Assembly (NCBI GenBank): GCA_964538665.1
Contig: CAZIEB010000011.1
Coordinates: forward strand, 1-23,627
From: JAPUDQ01 sp964538665
GTDB lineage: Bacteria; Patescibacteriota; Saccharimonadia; Saccharimonadales; Saccharimonadaceae
Direction: 5' to 3'
Length of the DNA: 23,627 nucleotides
The first letter of the stretch is position 1. Every line of letters starts with the position of its first letter. The translations under genes were made by a program, and so were the position numbers. This document shows positions 1 to 4,861 of the stretch, piece after piece. Below the pieces are notes generated by a model. It had not been told where the DNA came from, did no database searches, and worked only from the letters and a program-made list of their open reading frames with translations.

Positions 1-423
1 TGGTGCATCGATACCGCAAAGCCTGGTATACACATAGACATCTCACAGCCACTCAATGGCCCACTTGCAGTAGATGGATATCCCGAAAATATCGGTCTCA
101 TAGCCGGTGGCAGTGGTATCGCTGCAATCATATCTCACGTCAGGTCACTTCGTGCGATGGACCATCCTTTTGCGCTGCGCTATCTTAGCCGCACAGCTAC
201 TGTGTGTTACAGCGACGAGCTTTCGGCTAAACCCGGCGAAGACATCGCATACTATCCTACCGACAAGGACGGTCGCCCCGACCCACAAGCAGTATTTGCA
301 GGACTCAGCGAGTGTTCAGAGTTATTACTTTGTGGCTCTAGGCCATTTGTGACAACTATGAGTGAATACGCATCGCAGTACGCACCCAGCGCCACGGTCC
401 GAGCCGAGGCGTTCAATCTGTAA
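1..423 (+). CDS. C-terminal part of a flavin/NAD(P)-binding oxidoreductase (ferredoxin reductase superfamily), cut by the window start
   Basis: The reading frame is open from the first base and ends at a TAA at 421-423; the start lies outside the window. The visible 140 residues contain the NAD(P)-pyrophosphate loop IAGGSGIAAIISHVRSL near residue 35-50, a later LLLCGSRPFVTTM segment equivalent to the CGP motif of the family, and a C-terminal AEAFNL close to the usual glutamate-x-phenylalanine ending. Family knowledge: such domains move electrons between NAD(P)H and a flavin, and onward to a ferredoxin, haem or other acceptor domain. The N-terminal FAD domain and any fused partner cannot be seen, so the substrate is not assignable. 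The next gene starts 61 bases downstream. Confidence 0.6.
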   Translation, partial: WCIDTAKPGIHIDISQPLNGPLAVDGYPENIGLIAGGSGIAAIISHVRSLRAMDHPFALRYLSRTATVCYSDELSAKPGEDIAYYPTDKDGRPDPQAVFAGLSECSELLLCGSRPFVTTMSEYASQYAPSATVRAEAFNL

Positions 424-484
424 GAAATTGACTAAATCCCGAAATATACTTGTGCTAATACTAGTGCACGTCTAAGGAATAGGT

Positions 485-1150
485 ATGAAATATAAAACAT
501 CTCACTATCTTATAGTCCCCGTCGCGGCTTTTGCGTTCGCTTTCGTCGGGCTTACATCAGCTACCGCTCTCGATCTCCCTGAGCGGGCACAACAGGCTCG
601 CGAAGCAGCAGAATCACGAAGCCAAGATGTCCAACAAGCTGCGTCTCAGCGAGGAGAATCACTACAGGGCTCTACAGCACGAGAAGAAGCGCTGCAGCGA
701 CGAGACGCCAAGCTCGAAGAAAACAGACTCAAAGTGTGTCAGAAACGAGAATCAACCATCAAAAGTATCATGACCAGGATGCAATCTCGTGGCGAACGGC
801 AGCTCGAGGTCTTTACCACTATCGCAGACCGCACCAAAGCGTTTTATGTCGAAAACCAACTCTCCGCAGCAGGATATGACGACGCAGTCACAGTAGTTGA
901 AGACAAAAAACTACTTGCCCAGAAAGCGGTATATCAAGGGAGCGCAGCTGTAGAAGATTTTGACTGTACTGCCAACGACCCTCTTGCGCTCAAAGACGCG
1001 TTCAAATCTCAGCTCAGTAGTCAGATAGAAGCACTCAACGCATACAAGACTGCCGTCAAAGACCTGATAGTGACGGTCAAGTCATCACAAGCACTCCAGG
1101 AAGATAGCCAAGGGTCTGAAGAGTCTGACGACACAGGGGCACAACAATGA
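485..1150 (+). CDS. Secreted coiled-coil protein of unknown function
   Basis: 221 residues. I do not recognise a family. Residues 1-28 form a typical signal peptide (basic MKYK, hydrophobic VPVAAFAFAFVGL, small residues TSATA before LDL). The mature part is almost entirely charged and helix-prone, rich in Q, E, R and A (residues 30-75 and 85-130), as expected for a coiled coil, and ends in a disordered acidic tail with EDSQGSEESDDTGAQQ. Two cysteines (in LKVCQKRE and DFDCTAND) could form a disulfide. The start is supported by AAGGA at 474-478, six bases before the ATG. The stop overlaps the start of the pilin-like gene by ATGA, so the two are probably translationally coupled. It may belong to the surface pilus apparatus; that is inference from position only. 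Confidence 0.75.
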   Translation: MKYKTSHYLIVPVAAFAFAFVGLTSATALDLPERAQQAREAAESRSQDVQQAASQRGESLQGSTAREEALQRRDAKLEENRLKVCQKRESTIKSIMTRMQSRGERQLEVFTTIADRTKAFYVENQLSAAGYDDAVTVVEDKKLLAQKAVYQGSAAVEDFDCTANDPLALKDAFKSQLSSQIEALNAYKTAVKDLIVTVKSSQALQEDSQGSEESDDTGAQQ

Positions 1151-1422
1151 AAAGTATTCGCGGTTTTAGCATCATAGAAGCACTGATAGTAGTTGTCGCG
1201 TTTGTGCTAGTCGGTCTCGTCGGGTACAATCTGTACTCCATGCAGCAAGCGCAACAAGCAAGCACTGCAGAGCAACAAGCCATCGCCGAAGACGACACGC
1301 CTGCAGCCCCAGAGATTACCAGTGCGGCAGATCTCGATGAGGCAGTGCAGGTCCTCGATAGTGTCGATCCATCACAGCTAGGCGAAGATTTCTCCGCGCT
1401 CGATAGCGAAGCAGCTTTTTAG
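1147..1422 (+). CDS. Type IV pilin-like protein with prepilin signal
   Basis: 91 residues. The N-terminus MKSIRGFSIIEALIVVVAFV is a class III (prepilin) signal: a short basic leader, cleavage expected after Gly6, then Phe7 as the N-methylated residue and Glu at position +5 (FSIIE), followed by about 20 hydrophobic residues (to about Y27). After cleavage such proteins are anchored by this helix until assembled into a pilus or pseudopilus. The rest is short and acidic (QQAQQASTAEQQ, EDDTPAAPEI, several Asp/Leu repeats) with no cysteines, so it is a minor pilin or pseudopilin rather than a classical major pilin. The ATG overlaps the upstream stop by four bases. No pilus assembly ATPase or prepilin peptidase is in the window. 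Confidence 0.75.
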   Translation: MKSIRGFSIIEALIVVVAFVLVGLVGYNLYSMQQAQQASTAEQQAIAEDDTPAAPEITSAADLDEAVQVLDSVDPSQLGEDFSALDSEAAF

Positions 1423-1453
1423 AGAGACTCTCCTAAAATTACTAGTTACTAAC

Positions 1454-1954
1454 TTATTTCTTCGACGTAACTTTTTCGGGATGTGAGATAAATCTCCGAT
1501 ACCCGAGCGCCAGGACCACGACGACGGCTATCGTCACCATGACGAATAGAAACTTGGTATCATCCACCATCATACCGCGCACGATACTATGGAGAACTGT
1601 GAATAGTCCACCGAGCAGCACACCATCTGACAAGAATCCGATTCGGGGCGCAAGCACGAACGCACTTACTACCGTAACGACTGCGAGACTCATAAGAATT
1701 ATTGCGACGTTTCTCTCATACGGCTTGCGTTGTTCGTCGTAACTTCGCATATCTTCTTCAAACTTTTTGTCTTGGGCTTGTTGTTCTCTCATCTCTTCGT
1801 CAGATGGGTTTTCTTTATACGTGATGGACGCCCTCGGATACTCTGGTGCTTTTGGCGCTTCATAAAACGCCTGTACGCCTATTCCAAAGAAAAACGCGAT
1901 CACTATCCCTAAAATTAATGTATAGATGACTCGAAAAATTGTATTGTGTTCCAT
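1454..1954 (-). CDS. Four-helix membrane protein of unknown function
   Basis: 166 residues. I do not recognise the family. One hydrophobic helix lies at residues 8-30 (YTLILGIVIAFFFGIGV), followed by a hydrophilic stretch rich in E, D, K, Q and P (about 32-82, with a YDEQRKPYERN end), then three more helices at about 84-105, 106-128 and 133-152. The C-terminus is basic (HPEKVTSKK), so it probably lies in the cytoplasm. The hydrophilic loop is then expected between helices 1 and 2. No catalytic motif is visible. The start ATG has no Shine-Dalgarno sequence but has TATACT six bases upstream, which predicts a leaderless mRNA. It is transcribed divergently from the metal transporter at 2039. Confidence 0.7.
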   Translation of the reverse strand: MEHNTIFRVIYTLILGIVIAFFFGIGVQAFYEAPKAPEYPRASITYKENPSDEEMREQQAQDKKFEEDMRSYDEQRKPYERNVAIILMSLAVVTVVSAFVLAPRIGFLSDGVLLGGLFTVLHSIVRGMMVDDTKFLFVMVTIAVVVVLALGYRRFISHPEKVTSKK

Positions 1955-1960
1955 AGTCGT

Positions 1961-1966
1961 AGTATA
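1961..1966 (-). promoter_or_regulatory. -10 element TATACT, leaderless promoter of the 1454-1954 gene
   Basis: The minus strand reads TATACT ending six bases before the ATG at 1952-1954, so transcription should begin at or next to the A of the start codon. No clear -35 element is seen at the expected distance. Confidence 0.55.
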
Positions 1967-1990
1967 CGCCTAGTGCAGATAATTGCGAGG

Positions 1991-2008
1991 GTTGATTTTC
2001 GAATCAAC
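1991..2008. promoter_or_regulatory. 18-base palindrome between divergent promoters, possible operator
   Basis: GTTGATT-TTCG-AATCAAC is a perfect seven-base inverted repeat with a four-base centre, lying between the two divergent -10 elements at 1961-1966 and 2027-2032 in the region where -35 contacts would fall. A dimeric repressor bound there could control both genes. No T-run follows on either strand, so it is unlikely to be a terminator. The regulator is unknown. Confidence 0.45.
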
Positions 2009-2026
2009 TTTACGACCTGGCAATGC

Positions 2027-2032
2027 TACACT
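2027..2032 (+). promoter_or_regulatory. Extended -10 element TGCTACACT, leaderless promoter of the VIT-like gene
   Basis: TACACT at 2027-2032 is preceded by TGC (extended -10) and ends six bases before the ATG at 2039. No ribosome-binding site lies between, consistent with a leaderless transcript. Confidence 0.6.
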
Positions 2033-2038
2033 TAGTTT

Positions 2039-2527
2039 ATGAAAAAAATATCAAAAGAGTACCTGCAGAGCGCAATATTTGGCTTCAACGATGCACTTGT
2101 TTCTACGACTGGTGTTATCGTCGGTGTCAGCACCGGGACGAACGACAAGAGTGTAGTAATCCTAGCCGGTGTAGTCACGATAATGGTGGAGGCCTTGTCG
2201 ATGGGTGCAGGTCAATACAATAGCTCAAAATCAGCTCGCCAGCTCGAAAAATCAGAGGCGACCAAAGTTCCGCTTATCAGCGGGGGGATAATGTTCGTAT
2301 CTTATTTTTTGGCCGGACTTATACCGCTACTACCAGTCTTGCTACTCCCGATAGAATATTCACGAAATATCGCGATTGTGGCCGCATTGATAGGATTGTT
2401 TGTACTCGGCTATCTAAAAGGTAAGATTGTCAAAGTATCGCCGATGAGAAGCGCCGTCGAAATTCTGATAATAGGAGGCCTGGCCACGCTCGTTGGAATT
2501 GTGGTCGGTAATATATTTGCGGTGTGA
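2039..2527 (+). CDS. VIT1/CCC1-family (DUF125) iron/manganese transporter
   Basis: 162 residues. The N-terminal segment FGFNDALVSTTGVIVGVSTG followed by LAGVVTIMVEALSMGAGQYNSSKS matches the family's first two helices (usual form G-x-x-D-G-L-V-S-T ... A-G-A-L-S-M-A-x-G-E-Y). Helices 3-5 are at about 77-100, 108-125 and 138-160, giving the five-helix topology; the last carries the typical R-x-A-x-E-x-x-x-I-G-G-L pattern. Family knowledge: VIT/CCC1 proteins export or sequester Fe2+ or Mn2+, generally by proton antiport. It is somewhat shorter than most homologues, and Q replaces the usual E in the G-E-Y motif. There is no ferritin-like extension. The stop codon lies inside the left arm of an inverted repeat belonging to the tRNA-Lys repeat cluster. 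Confidence 0.8.
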   Translation: MKKISKEYLQSAIFGFNDALVSTTGVIVGVSTGTNDKSVVILAGVVTIMVEALSMGAGQYNSSKSARQLEKSEATKVPLISGGIMFVSYFLAGLIPLLPVLLLPIEYSRNIAIVAALIGLFVLGYLKGKIVKVSPMRSAVEILIIGGLATLVGIVVGNIFAV

Positions 2528-2610
2528 CCAGTCATGCGTTGACCAAAAAATGGTTGACTGTTCGCTCAATACATACTTTTCGCGGAGGGACAGCTGGGGC
2601 TTGGTCACAC
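2522..2610. repeat. Outer palindromic unit of the tRNA-Lys repeat cluster
   Basis: GTGTGACCA at 2522-2530 is the exact inverse of TGGTCACAC at 2602-2610. A hairpin made of GTTGACCA and TGGTTGAC around an A-run (about 2538-2558) lies near the middle. The right half contains a direct copy of the tRNA-Lys 3' end (2584-2603). The left arm overlaps the stop codon of the metal transporter. Confidence 0.5.
2584..2603 (-). pseudogene. Direct-copy fragment of the tRNA-Lys 3' end
   Basis: Nineteen of 20 bases match the intact tRNA-Lys 3' end at 2760-2779 (CC of the CCA tail, acceptor 3' strand and half of the T-arm), in the same orientation. The similarity stops in the T-loop, where a sequence shared with the tRNA-His cluster begins (GGTCAC ... 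GACCCC). Confidence 0.75.
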
Positions 2611-2652
2611 TAGCACGACCCCACATTCGCCAGCTGGCAGAGTTTCCTTGCA

Positions 2653-2670
2653 ATCCGCCGACTGGCGGAT
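2653..2670. repeat. Hairpin core of the tRNA-Lys repeat cluster
   Basis: ATCCGCC-GACT-GGCGGAT, a perfect seven-base stem. It is preceded by TTTCCTTGCA, which also precedes the AACTGCC-ACT-GGCAGTT hairpin at 10599-10615 in the tRNA-His cluster. The same ATCCGCC/GGCGGAT arms recur at 16583-16601 beside tRNA-Gly. It resembles the small dispersed palindromes often seen in CPR genomes. Confidence 0.6.
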
Positions 2671-2690
2671 CTCAGCCAAATACACCCTCG

Positions 2691-2792
2691 GGTGTCTTGG
2701 ATTAAGCCTAGCCAATCAGTCCATAGAAAAAGCCCATCACAAGGATGGACATTTTCTATGGAGGGCCAGCTGGGGCTTGAACCCAGGACACC
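2691..2792. repeat. Long palindrome joining the tRNA-Lys 3' end to its inverted copy
   Basis: The arms are 2691-2738 and 2744-2792 with a five-base loop. The inner part (GATGGRC and TTTTCTATGG) is nearly perfect and forms the terminator. The outer part aligns the tRNA T-arm and variable loop (CTTGAACCCAGGACACC) with an inverted, decayed copy (CTTAATCCAAGACACC). The middle of the arms, over the acceptor stem, is more diverged. Confidence 0.7.
2726..2750 (-). terminator. Intrinsic terminator of tRNA-Lys
   Basis: The minus strand reads GTCCATC-CTTGT-GATGGGC followed by TTTTTC, a seven-base stem with one G-U pair and a U-run, starting nine bases after the CCA end. It forms the centre of the long palindrome 2691-2792. 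Confidence 0.8.
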
Positions 2793-2835
2793 CTGCTTAA
2801 GAGGCAGGTGCTCTAACCAGCTGAGCTACTGGCCC
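2759..2835 (-). tRNA. tRNA-Lys(CTT)
   Basis: 77 bases with encoded CCA. Acceptor GGGCCAG/CTGGCCC, D-stem GCTC/GAGC, anticodon stem CCTGC/GCAGG, loop CTCTTAA giving anticodon CTT (reads AAG), variable loop GTGTC, T-stem CTGGG/CCCAG with loop TTCAAGC. The discriminator base is T (U73), where bacterial tRNA-Lys usually has A. The stems pair without mismatch, so the gene looks functional. Confidence 0.95.
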
Positions 2836-2852
2836 ATAAACTACAGTGAGTT

Positions 2853-2881
2853 ATTTTACTAGATTACCCCTGTTTTGGCAA
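2853..2881 (-). promoter_or_regulatory. Promoter of tRNA-Lys
   Basis: Minus strand TTGCCA (2876-2881), 17-base spacer, TAAAAT (2853-2858), followed by 17 bases to the mature 5' end. Confidence 0.65.
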
Positions 2882-2884
2882 TAT

Positions 2885-2910
2885 GAAAAGCGGCCTATTG
2901 GCGGCCTTTC
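2885..2910 (-). terminator. Terminator of the 2925-3134 gene
   Basis: On the minus strand AAAGGCC and GGCCGCTTTT form a hairpin around GCCAATA with a following T-run, about 14 bases after the stop codon. One base bulges in the stem. Confidence 0.6.
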
Positions 2911-2924
2911 ACTGGTCGTCTGGA

Positions 2925-3134
2925 TTATTCAGCCGGAGCTGGGGTGGGAGCTGGACTCTCTACATTTACTGATGGGGTTGGGGTATTCACCTCTACATCA
3001 GTGACGTCATTCGTACCAGTGACAAAATATGACCATGCGAGGTACGCCAAAAACCCGAGCACAAGTAGTGCAATAATTGCGACTATTGGACCTGCAGAGC
3101 TTGATCGTTCTTTTTCTACTACCATATCTGCCAT
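2925..3134 (-). CDS. Small single-helix membrane-anchored protein, Pro/Thr-rich tail
   Basis: 69 residues from the chosen start. I do not recognise it. MADMVVEKERSSSAG is followed by one membrane helix (about residues 16-38, IVAIIALLVLGFLAYLAWSYFV) and a tail rich in T, P, V and E (TPTPSVNVESPAPTPAPAE), likely outside the membrane. An upstream ATG at 3162-3164 would add ten residues, but AAGGAG lies nine bases before the ATG at 3132-3134, so the shorter form is preferred. Such proteins are common near the surface apparatus of CPR cells; a specific role cannot be assigned. It is flanked by a terminator on its 3' side and tRNA-Lys beyond. Confidence 0.6.
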   Translation of the reverse strand: MADMVVEKERSSSAGPIVAIIALLVLGFLAYLAWSYFVTGTNDVTDVEVNTPTPSVNVESPAPTPAPAE

Positions 3135-3230
3135 TGTATTATTCTCCTTGTTAGTGGTATACAACGACTATACTGTCCCACTACAATCAAAACTGTAAGC
3201 TAGATTACACAAAAATTGATAGCTGCAAAA

Positions 3231-3650
3231 CTACTTGGCGGACTTGAGTTTTTTGTTTTCAGCACGTAGTGAATGCAGCTCTGTCACATCTCGACTAATT
3301 ACAAGAATCCATTCGATATCATTGTGGCTGTTTTTGAGAGGAACCACCGTGACTTGCCACCATTTGTTGTTGCCTTTTTTGGTCGCTCGCTCGGCTTCAA
3401 AAAAGCCTGATTTGCCTTGGCGAGCTTTGCGAAGTGCGGACTTTGCAACATCTTCGGTCTGGCCCTTCCATAGAGACAGCCAGCTACGGCCAATCACATC
3501 GGTGGGGCTATCGAGCTCCATCAGGTCGTATCCCGCAGGGTTGAACGACAAGACAGTTCCCTCTACGTCGAGTACTTTTATCGAATCCGTCGCAGAATCA
3601 TGGAATGAGCTGATCAGTGTATCGGCCGGTAACATCGTTTCTTCAGTCAT
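3231..3650 (-). CDS. Single PAS-domain sensor-like protein
   Basis: 139 residues containing one PAS domain with its PAC part and no output domain. VLDVEGTVLSFNPAGYDLMEL (about 26-46) is the typical PAS opening (usual N-P-A-G/A), DVIGRSWLSLW is the next helix, and KKGNNKWWQVTVVPLKN ... EWILVISRDVTELHSLRAEN (about 90-132) is the PAC strand pair ending in R-D-V-T-E. The C-terminus can continue as a short coiled coil (LHSLRAENKKLKSAK), which would allow dimerisation or docking to a partner. Family knowledge: PAS domains bind small ligands or cofactors and pass the signal to a kinase, cyclase or regulator. No partner kinase is in the window. TATACT six bases before the ATG predicts a leaderless mRNA. 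Confidence 0.8.
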   Translation of the reverse strand: MTEETMLPADTLISSFHDSATDSIKVLDVEGTVLSFNPAGYDLMELDSPTDVIGRSWLSLWKGQTEDVAKSALRKARQGKSGFFEAERATKKGNNKWWQVTVVPLKNSHNDIEWILVISRDVTELHSLRAENKKLKSAK

Positions 3651-3656
3651 ATGGCA

Positions 3657-3662
3657 AGTATA
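3657..3662 (-). promoter_or_regulatory. -10 element TATACT, leaderless promoter of the PAS gene
   Basis: Minus strand TATACT ends six bases before the ATG at 3648-3650. There is no ribosome-binding site. Confidence 0.6.
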
Positions 3663-3716
3663 TATGAAATGGTAAAAAAGATATATAACAGAGGACTCTG
3701 TTTGAAAAATGGCGGA

Positions 3717-3855
3717 TCGTTACACCGAACGTTCTTTTGTTTCACAAAAGTCACGTTCAAATCGTGGCTCGTATGCGAGTAGAAATGAAAACCACCACAC
3801 AAGGTGATGGCTTAGATTTCTTCTGGTACACCCGACACGATTCGAACGTGTGACC
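3717..3855. repeat. tRNA-Arg(TCG) 3' repeat cluster with inverted T-arm copy
   Basis: The + strand GTCACGTTCAAATCGTGG at 3750-3767 is an inverted, slightly decayed copy of the tRNA-Arg T-arm at 3836-3853. The two sit at the ends of a palindrome (arms about 3750-3796 and 3803-3855) whose centre is the tRNA terminator. Further left, CGTTACACC directly followed by GAACGT (3718-3732) looks like a direct copy of the tRNA 3' end with part of the T-stem deleted; this is weak. Between them CTTTTGT and ACAAAAG form a seven-base stem flanked by GAACGT and ACGTTC (3727-3757). Confidence 0.5.
3787..3810 (-). terminator. Terminator of tRNA-Arg(TCG)
   Basis: On the minus strand CCATCACC-TTGTGT-GGTGGTTTT forms a hairpin (one mismatch) followed by a T-run, about 13 bases after the CCA end. 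Confidence 0.6.
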
Positions 3856-3900
3856 CTCTGTTCCGAAGACAGATGCTCTAATCCGCTGAGCTACGGGTGC
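3824..3900 (-). tRNA. tRNA-Arg(TCG)
   Basis: 77 bases with encoded CCA and discriminator A. Acceptor GCACCCG/CGGGTGT (one G-U), D-stem GCTC/GAGC, anticodon stem TCTGT/ACAGA, loop CTTCGGA giving anticodon TCG (reads CGA), variable loop GGGTC, T-stem ACACG/CGTGT with loop TTCGAAT. No convincing promoter lies directly upstream. The nearest good -10 element is beyond the GIY-YIG gene (4212-4217), so this tRNA is probably cut from a transcript that also carries that gene. Confidence 0.95.
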
Positions 3901-4142
3901 ATAGCTATTCTCTTTAAAAGAGATGTACGTACACTTCCACTACTCTTGACTTGTTTTTCTCGCATACGTGCAAGATCAAGTGATGTGTATGCTTCATAGT
4001 ATACAAGATTGATCGGAATCCTATAAGCAGTCGATGCGACTTTAGCGGAATCATGTTCACGTATTCTTCGCTTCAGGTCATTAGTTGAGCCGTAATAAAA
4101 CTTACTATCTGCCTCTGACTTGAGTACGTAGAAATAATACAT
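3891..4142 (-). CDS. GIY-YIG endonuclease embedded in a tRNA-Arg duplication
   Basis: 83 residues, the size of single-domain GIY-YIG proteins of the UPF0213/YhbQ type. The motif parts are YFYVL (3-7) for GIY, YYG (16-18) for YIG, the catalytic arginine in LKRRIREH (25/26) and the metal-binding glutamate in RMREKQ (E62). All key residues are present, so the enzyme should be able to nick DNA. The ATG lies six bases after a 5' fragment of tRNA-Arg (4149-4202). The stop codon TAG is supplied by bases 8-10 of the intact tRNA-Arg, so the last residues MHP are encoded by the tRNA acceptor stem. RNase P cleavage of the tRNA would remove the stop codon from the message. There is no ribosome-binding site. 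Family knowledge: GIY-YIG nucleases occur in homing elements and in DNA repair. The nesting inside a tRNA repeat points to the former. Confidence 0.85.
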   Translation of the reverse strand: MYYFYVLKSEADSKFYYGSTNDLKRRIREHDSAKVASTAYRIPINLVYYEAYTSLDLARMREKQVKSSGSVRTSLLKRIAMHP

Positions 4143-4148
4143 CTTGAA

Positions 4149-4202
4149 TCTAATCCGCTGACCCGCCTGTCTGTCCGACAGGACGGGCAGGGCTACGGGT
4201 GC
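4149..4202 (-). pseudogene. 5' fragment of tRNA-Arg(TCG) interrupted in the D-stem
   Basis: On the minus strand the fragment reads GCACCCGTAGC, then a 30-base insertion (4162-4191), then TCAGCGGATTAGA. Outside the insertion it is identical to the first 24 bases of the intact tRNA-Arg. It ends where the GIY-YIG gene begins. Together with the intact tRNA it forms direct repeats flanking that gene. Confidence 0.85.
4162..4191. repeat. 30-base palindromic insertion, copy 1
   Basis: Begins CCCGCCTGTC and ends ACGGGCAGG, an imperfect palindrome centred on CTGTC-C-GACAG. The identical 30 bases sit at the same D-stem position in the pseudo-tRNA-Arg(TCT) at 15192-15221. It resembles REP-type dispersed palindromes of CPR genomes (inference). 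Confidence 0.8.
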
Positions 4203-4211
4203 ATACGCGAT

Positions 4212-4217
4212 ATTATA
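4212..4217 (-). promoter_or_regulatory. Extended -10 TGTTATAAT, promoter of the tRNA-Arg fragment, GIY-YIG gene and tRNA-Arg
   Basis: Minus strand TATAAT preceded by TGT, with a possible -35 TTATAC 18 bases upstream, nine bases before the 5' end of the tRNA fragment. It is the only clear promoter on this side of tRNA-Arg. Confidence 0.6.
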
Positions 4218-4236
4218 ACAGATTGAAATATGGGTG

Positions 4237-4242
4237 TATAAT
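4237..4242 (+). promoter_or_regulatory. -10 element TATAAT upstream of the 4277 gene
   Basis: TATAAT lies 34 bases before the ATG, leaving a leader of about 28 bases. AAAAGGGG at 4265-4272 serves as ribosome-binding site, four bases before the ATG. The promoter overlaps the divergent tRNA-Arg promoter. Confidence 0.55.
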
Positions 4243-4276
4243 TCGTAGTAGGTAAACCAATTAGAAAAGGGGCATT

Positions 4277-4858
4277 ATGGACGCATCACCAAATCCGACA
4301 AACAACACAGAAGAAAAATCTACACCAACCCCAGACAACGCAGCTGCCAACCAGCCTACGGCTGACCCACAAACCACTGTCGATACTGGCCCAAAAAGCT
4401 ACCTCGTCATGATGCTTTTGGCTGTATTCACTCTTCCTACAGGTCTCGCCCGAGCATATCTCGGCGAACAAATCGGTTGGACACGATTCTGGGTATTCAT
4501 CGCATCGTATGTGCTACTCTTGGTTCCGTTACTAAACCTTGTTGCCGGACTTGTAGTGCTGGGACTCTTTATCTGGGGTATTGTCGATCTATTCACTCTC
4601 AGGAAACGAACGACAGATGCGACTGGCAAAGAACTTGTGTCGACGCCACGTGACAAAAAATGGGCAAAAGGCTTCTTCATCTACGCTGTTGTCGCGATGG
4701 CCCTAGGTGTGTTGCTATTTGTCTTCGGAGTTGGACTAGGCTTATGGACAGCCACAAATGTGCCAAGTTTTGATGATAGCTATTCTTACCCCTCATCAGA
4801 AATGGATAGCGGCGAGTGGAACAGGTTCCTCGATGAACTCGAATCACAGAGCAACTAG
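4277..4858 (+). CDS. TM2-like membrane protein of unknown function
   Basis: 193 residues. Residues 1-36 are a disordered cytoplasmic tail rich in N, T, P and A. Helices follow at about 38-60, 67-90 and 92-108, then a basic loop (LRKRTTDATGKELVSTPRDKKWAKG) and a fourth helix at 134-160, ending in an acidic Ser-rich tail. The segment LARAYLGEQIGWTRFWVF ... LFIWGIVDLFTLRKR resembles the TM2 domain (usual H-R-F-Y-L-G ... W-x-x-I-D-L-F). The TM2 assignment is tentative; the molecular function of most bacterial TM2 proteins is unknown. A good ribosome-binding site (AAAAGGGG) precedes the ATG. murB starts three bases after the stop, so the two genes probably form an operon and this protein may act in envelope biogenesis. 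Confidence 0.65.
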   Translation: MDASPNPTNNTEEKSTPTPDNAAANQPTADPQTTVDTGPKSYLVMMLLAVFTLPTGLARAYLGEQIGWTRFWVFIASYVLLLVPLLNLVAGLVVLGLFIWGIVDLFTLRKRTTDATGKELVSTPRDKKWAKGFFIYAVVAMALGVLLFVFGVGLGLWTATNVPSFDDSYSYPSSEMDSGEWNRFLDELESQSN

Positions 4859-4861
4859 CCC

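Noticed and set aside
2511..2760. Possible CRISPR array or tandem repeat array beside tRNA-Lys
   Set aside because: The repeats are two copies of a tRNA end plus hairpins, not regularly spaced identical repeats with unique spacers, and no cas gene is present.
3717..4202. Classical integrative element using tRNA-Arg as attachment site
   Set aside because: No tyrosine or serine integrase is present, and the repeats on the nuclease side are of the 5' end rather than the usual 3' end.
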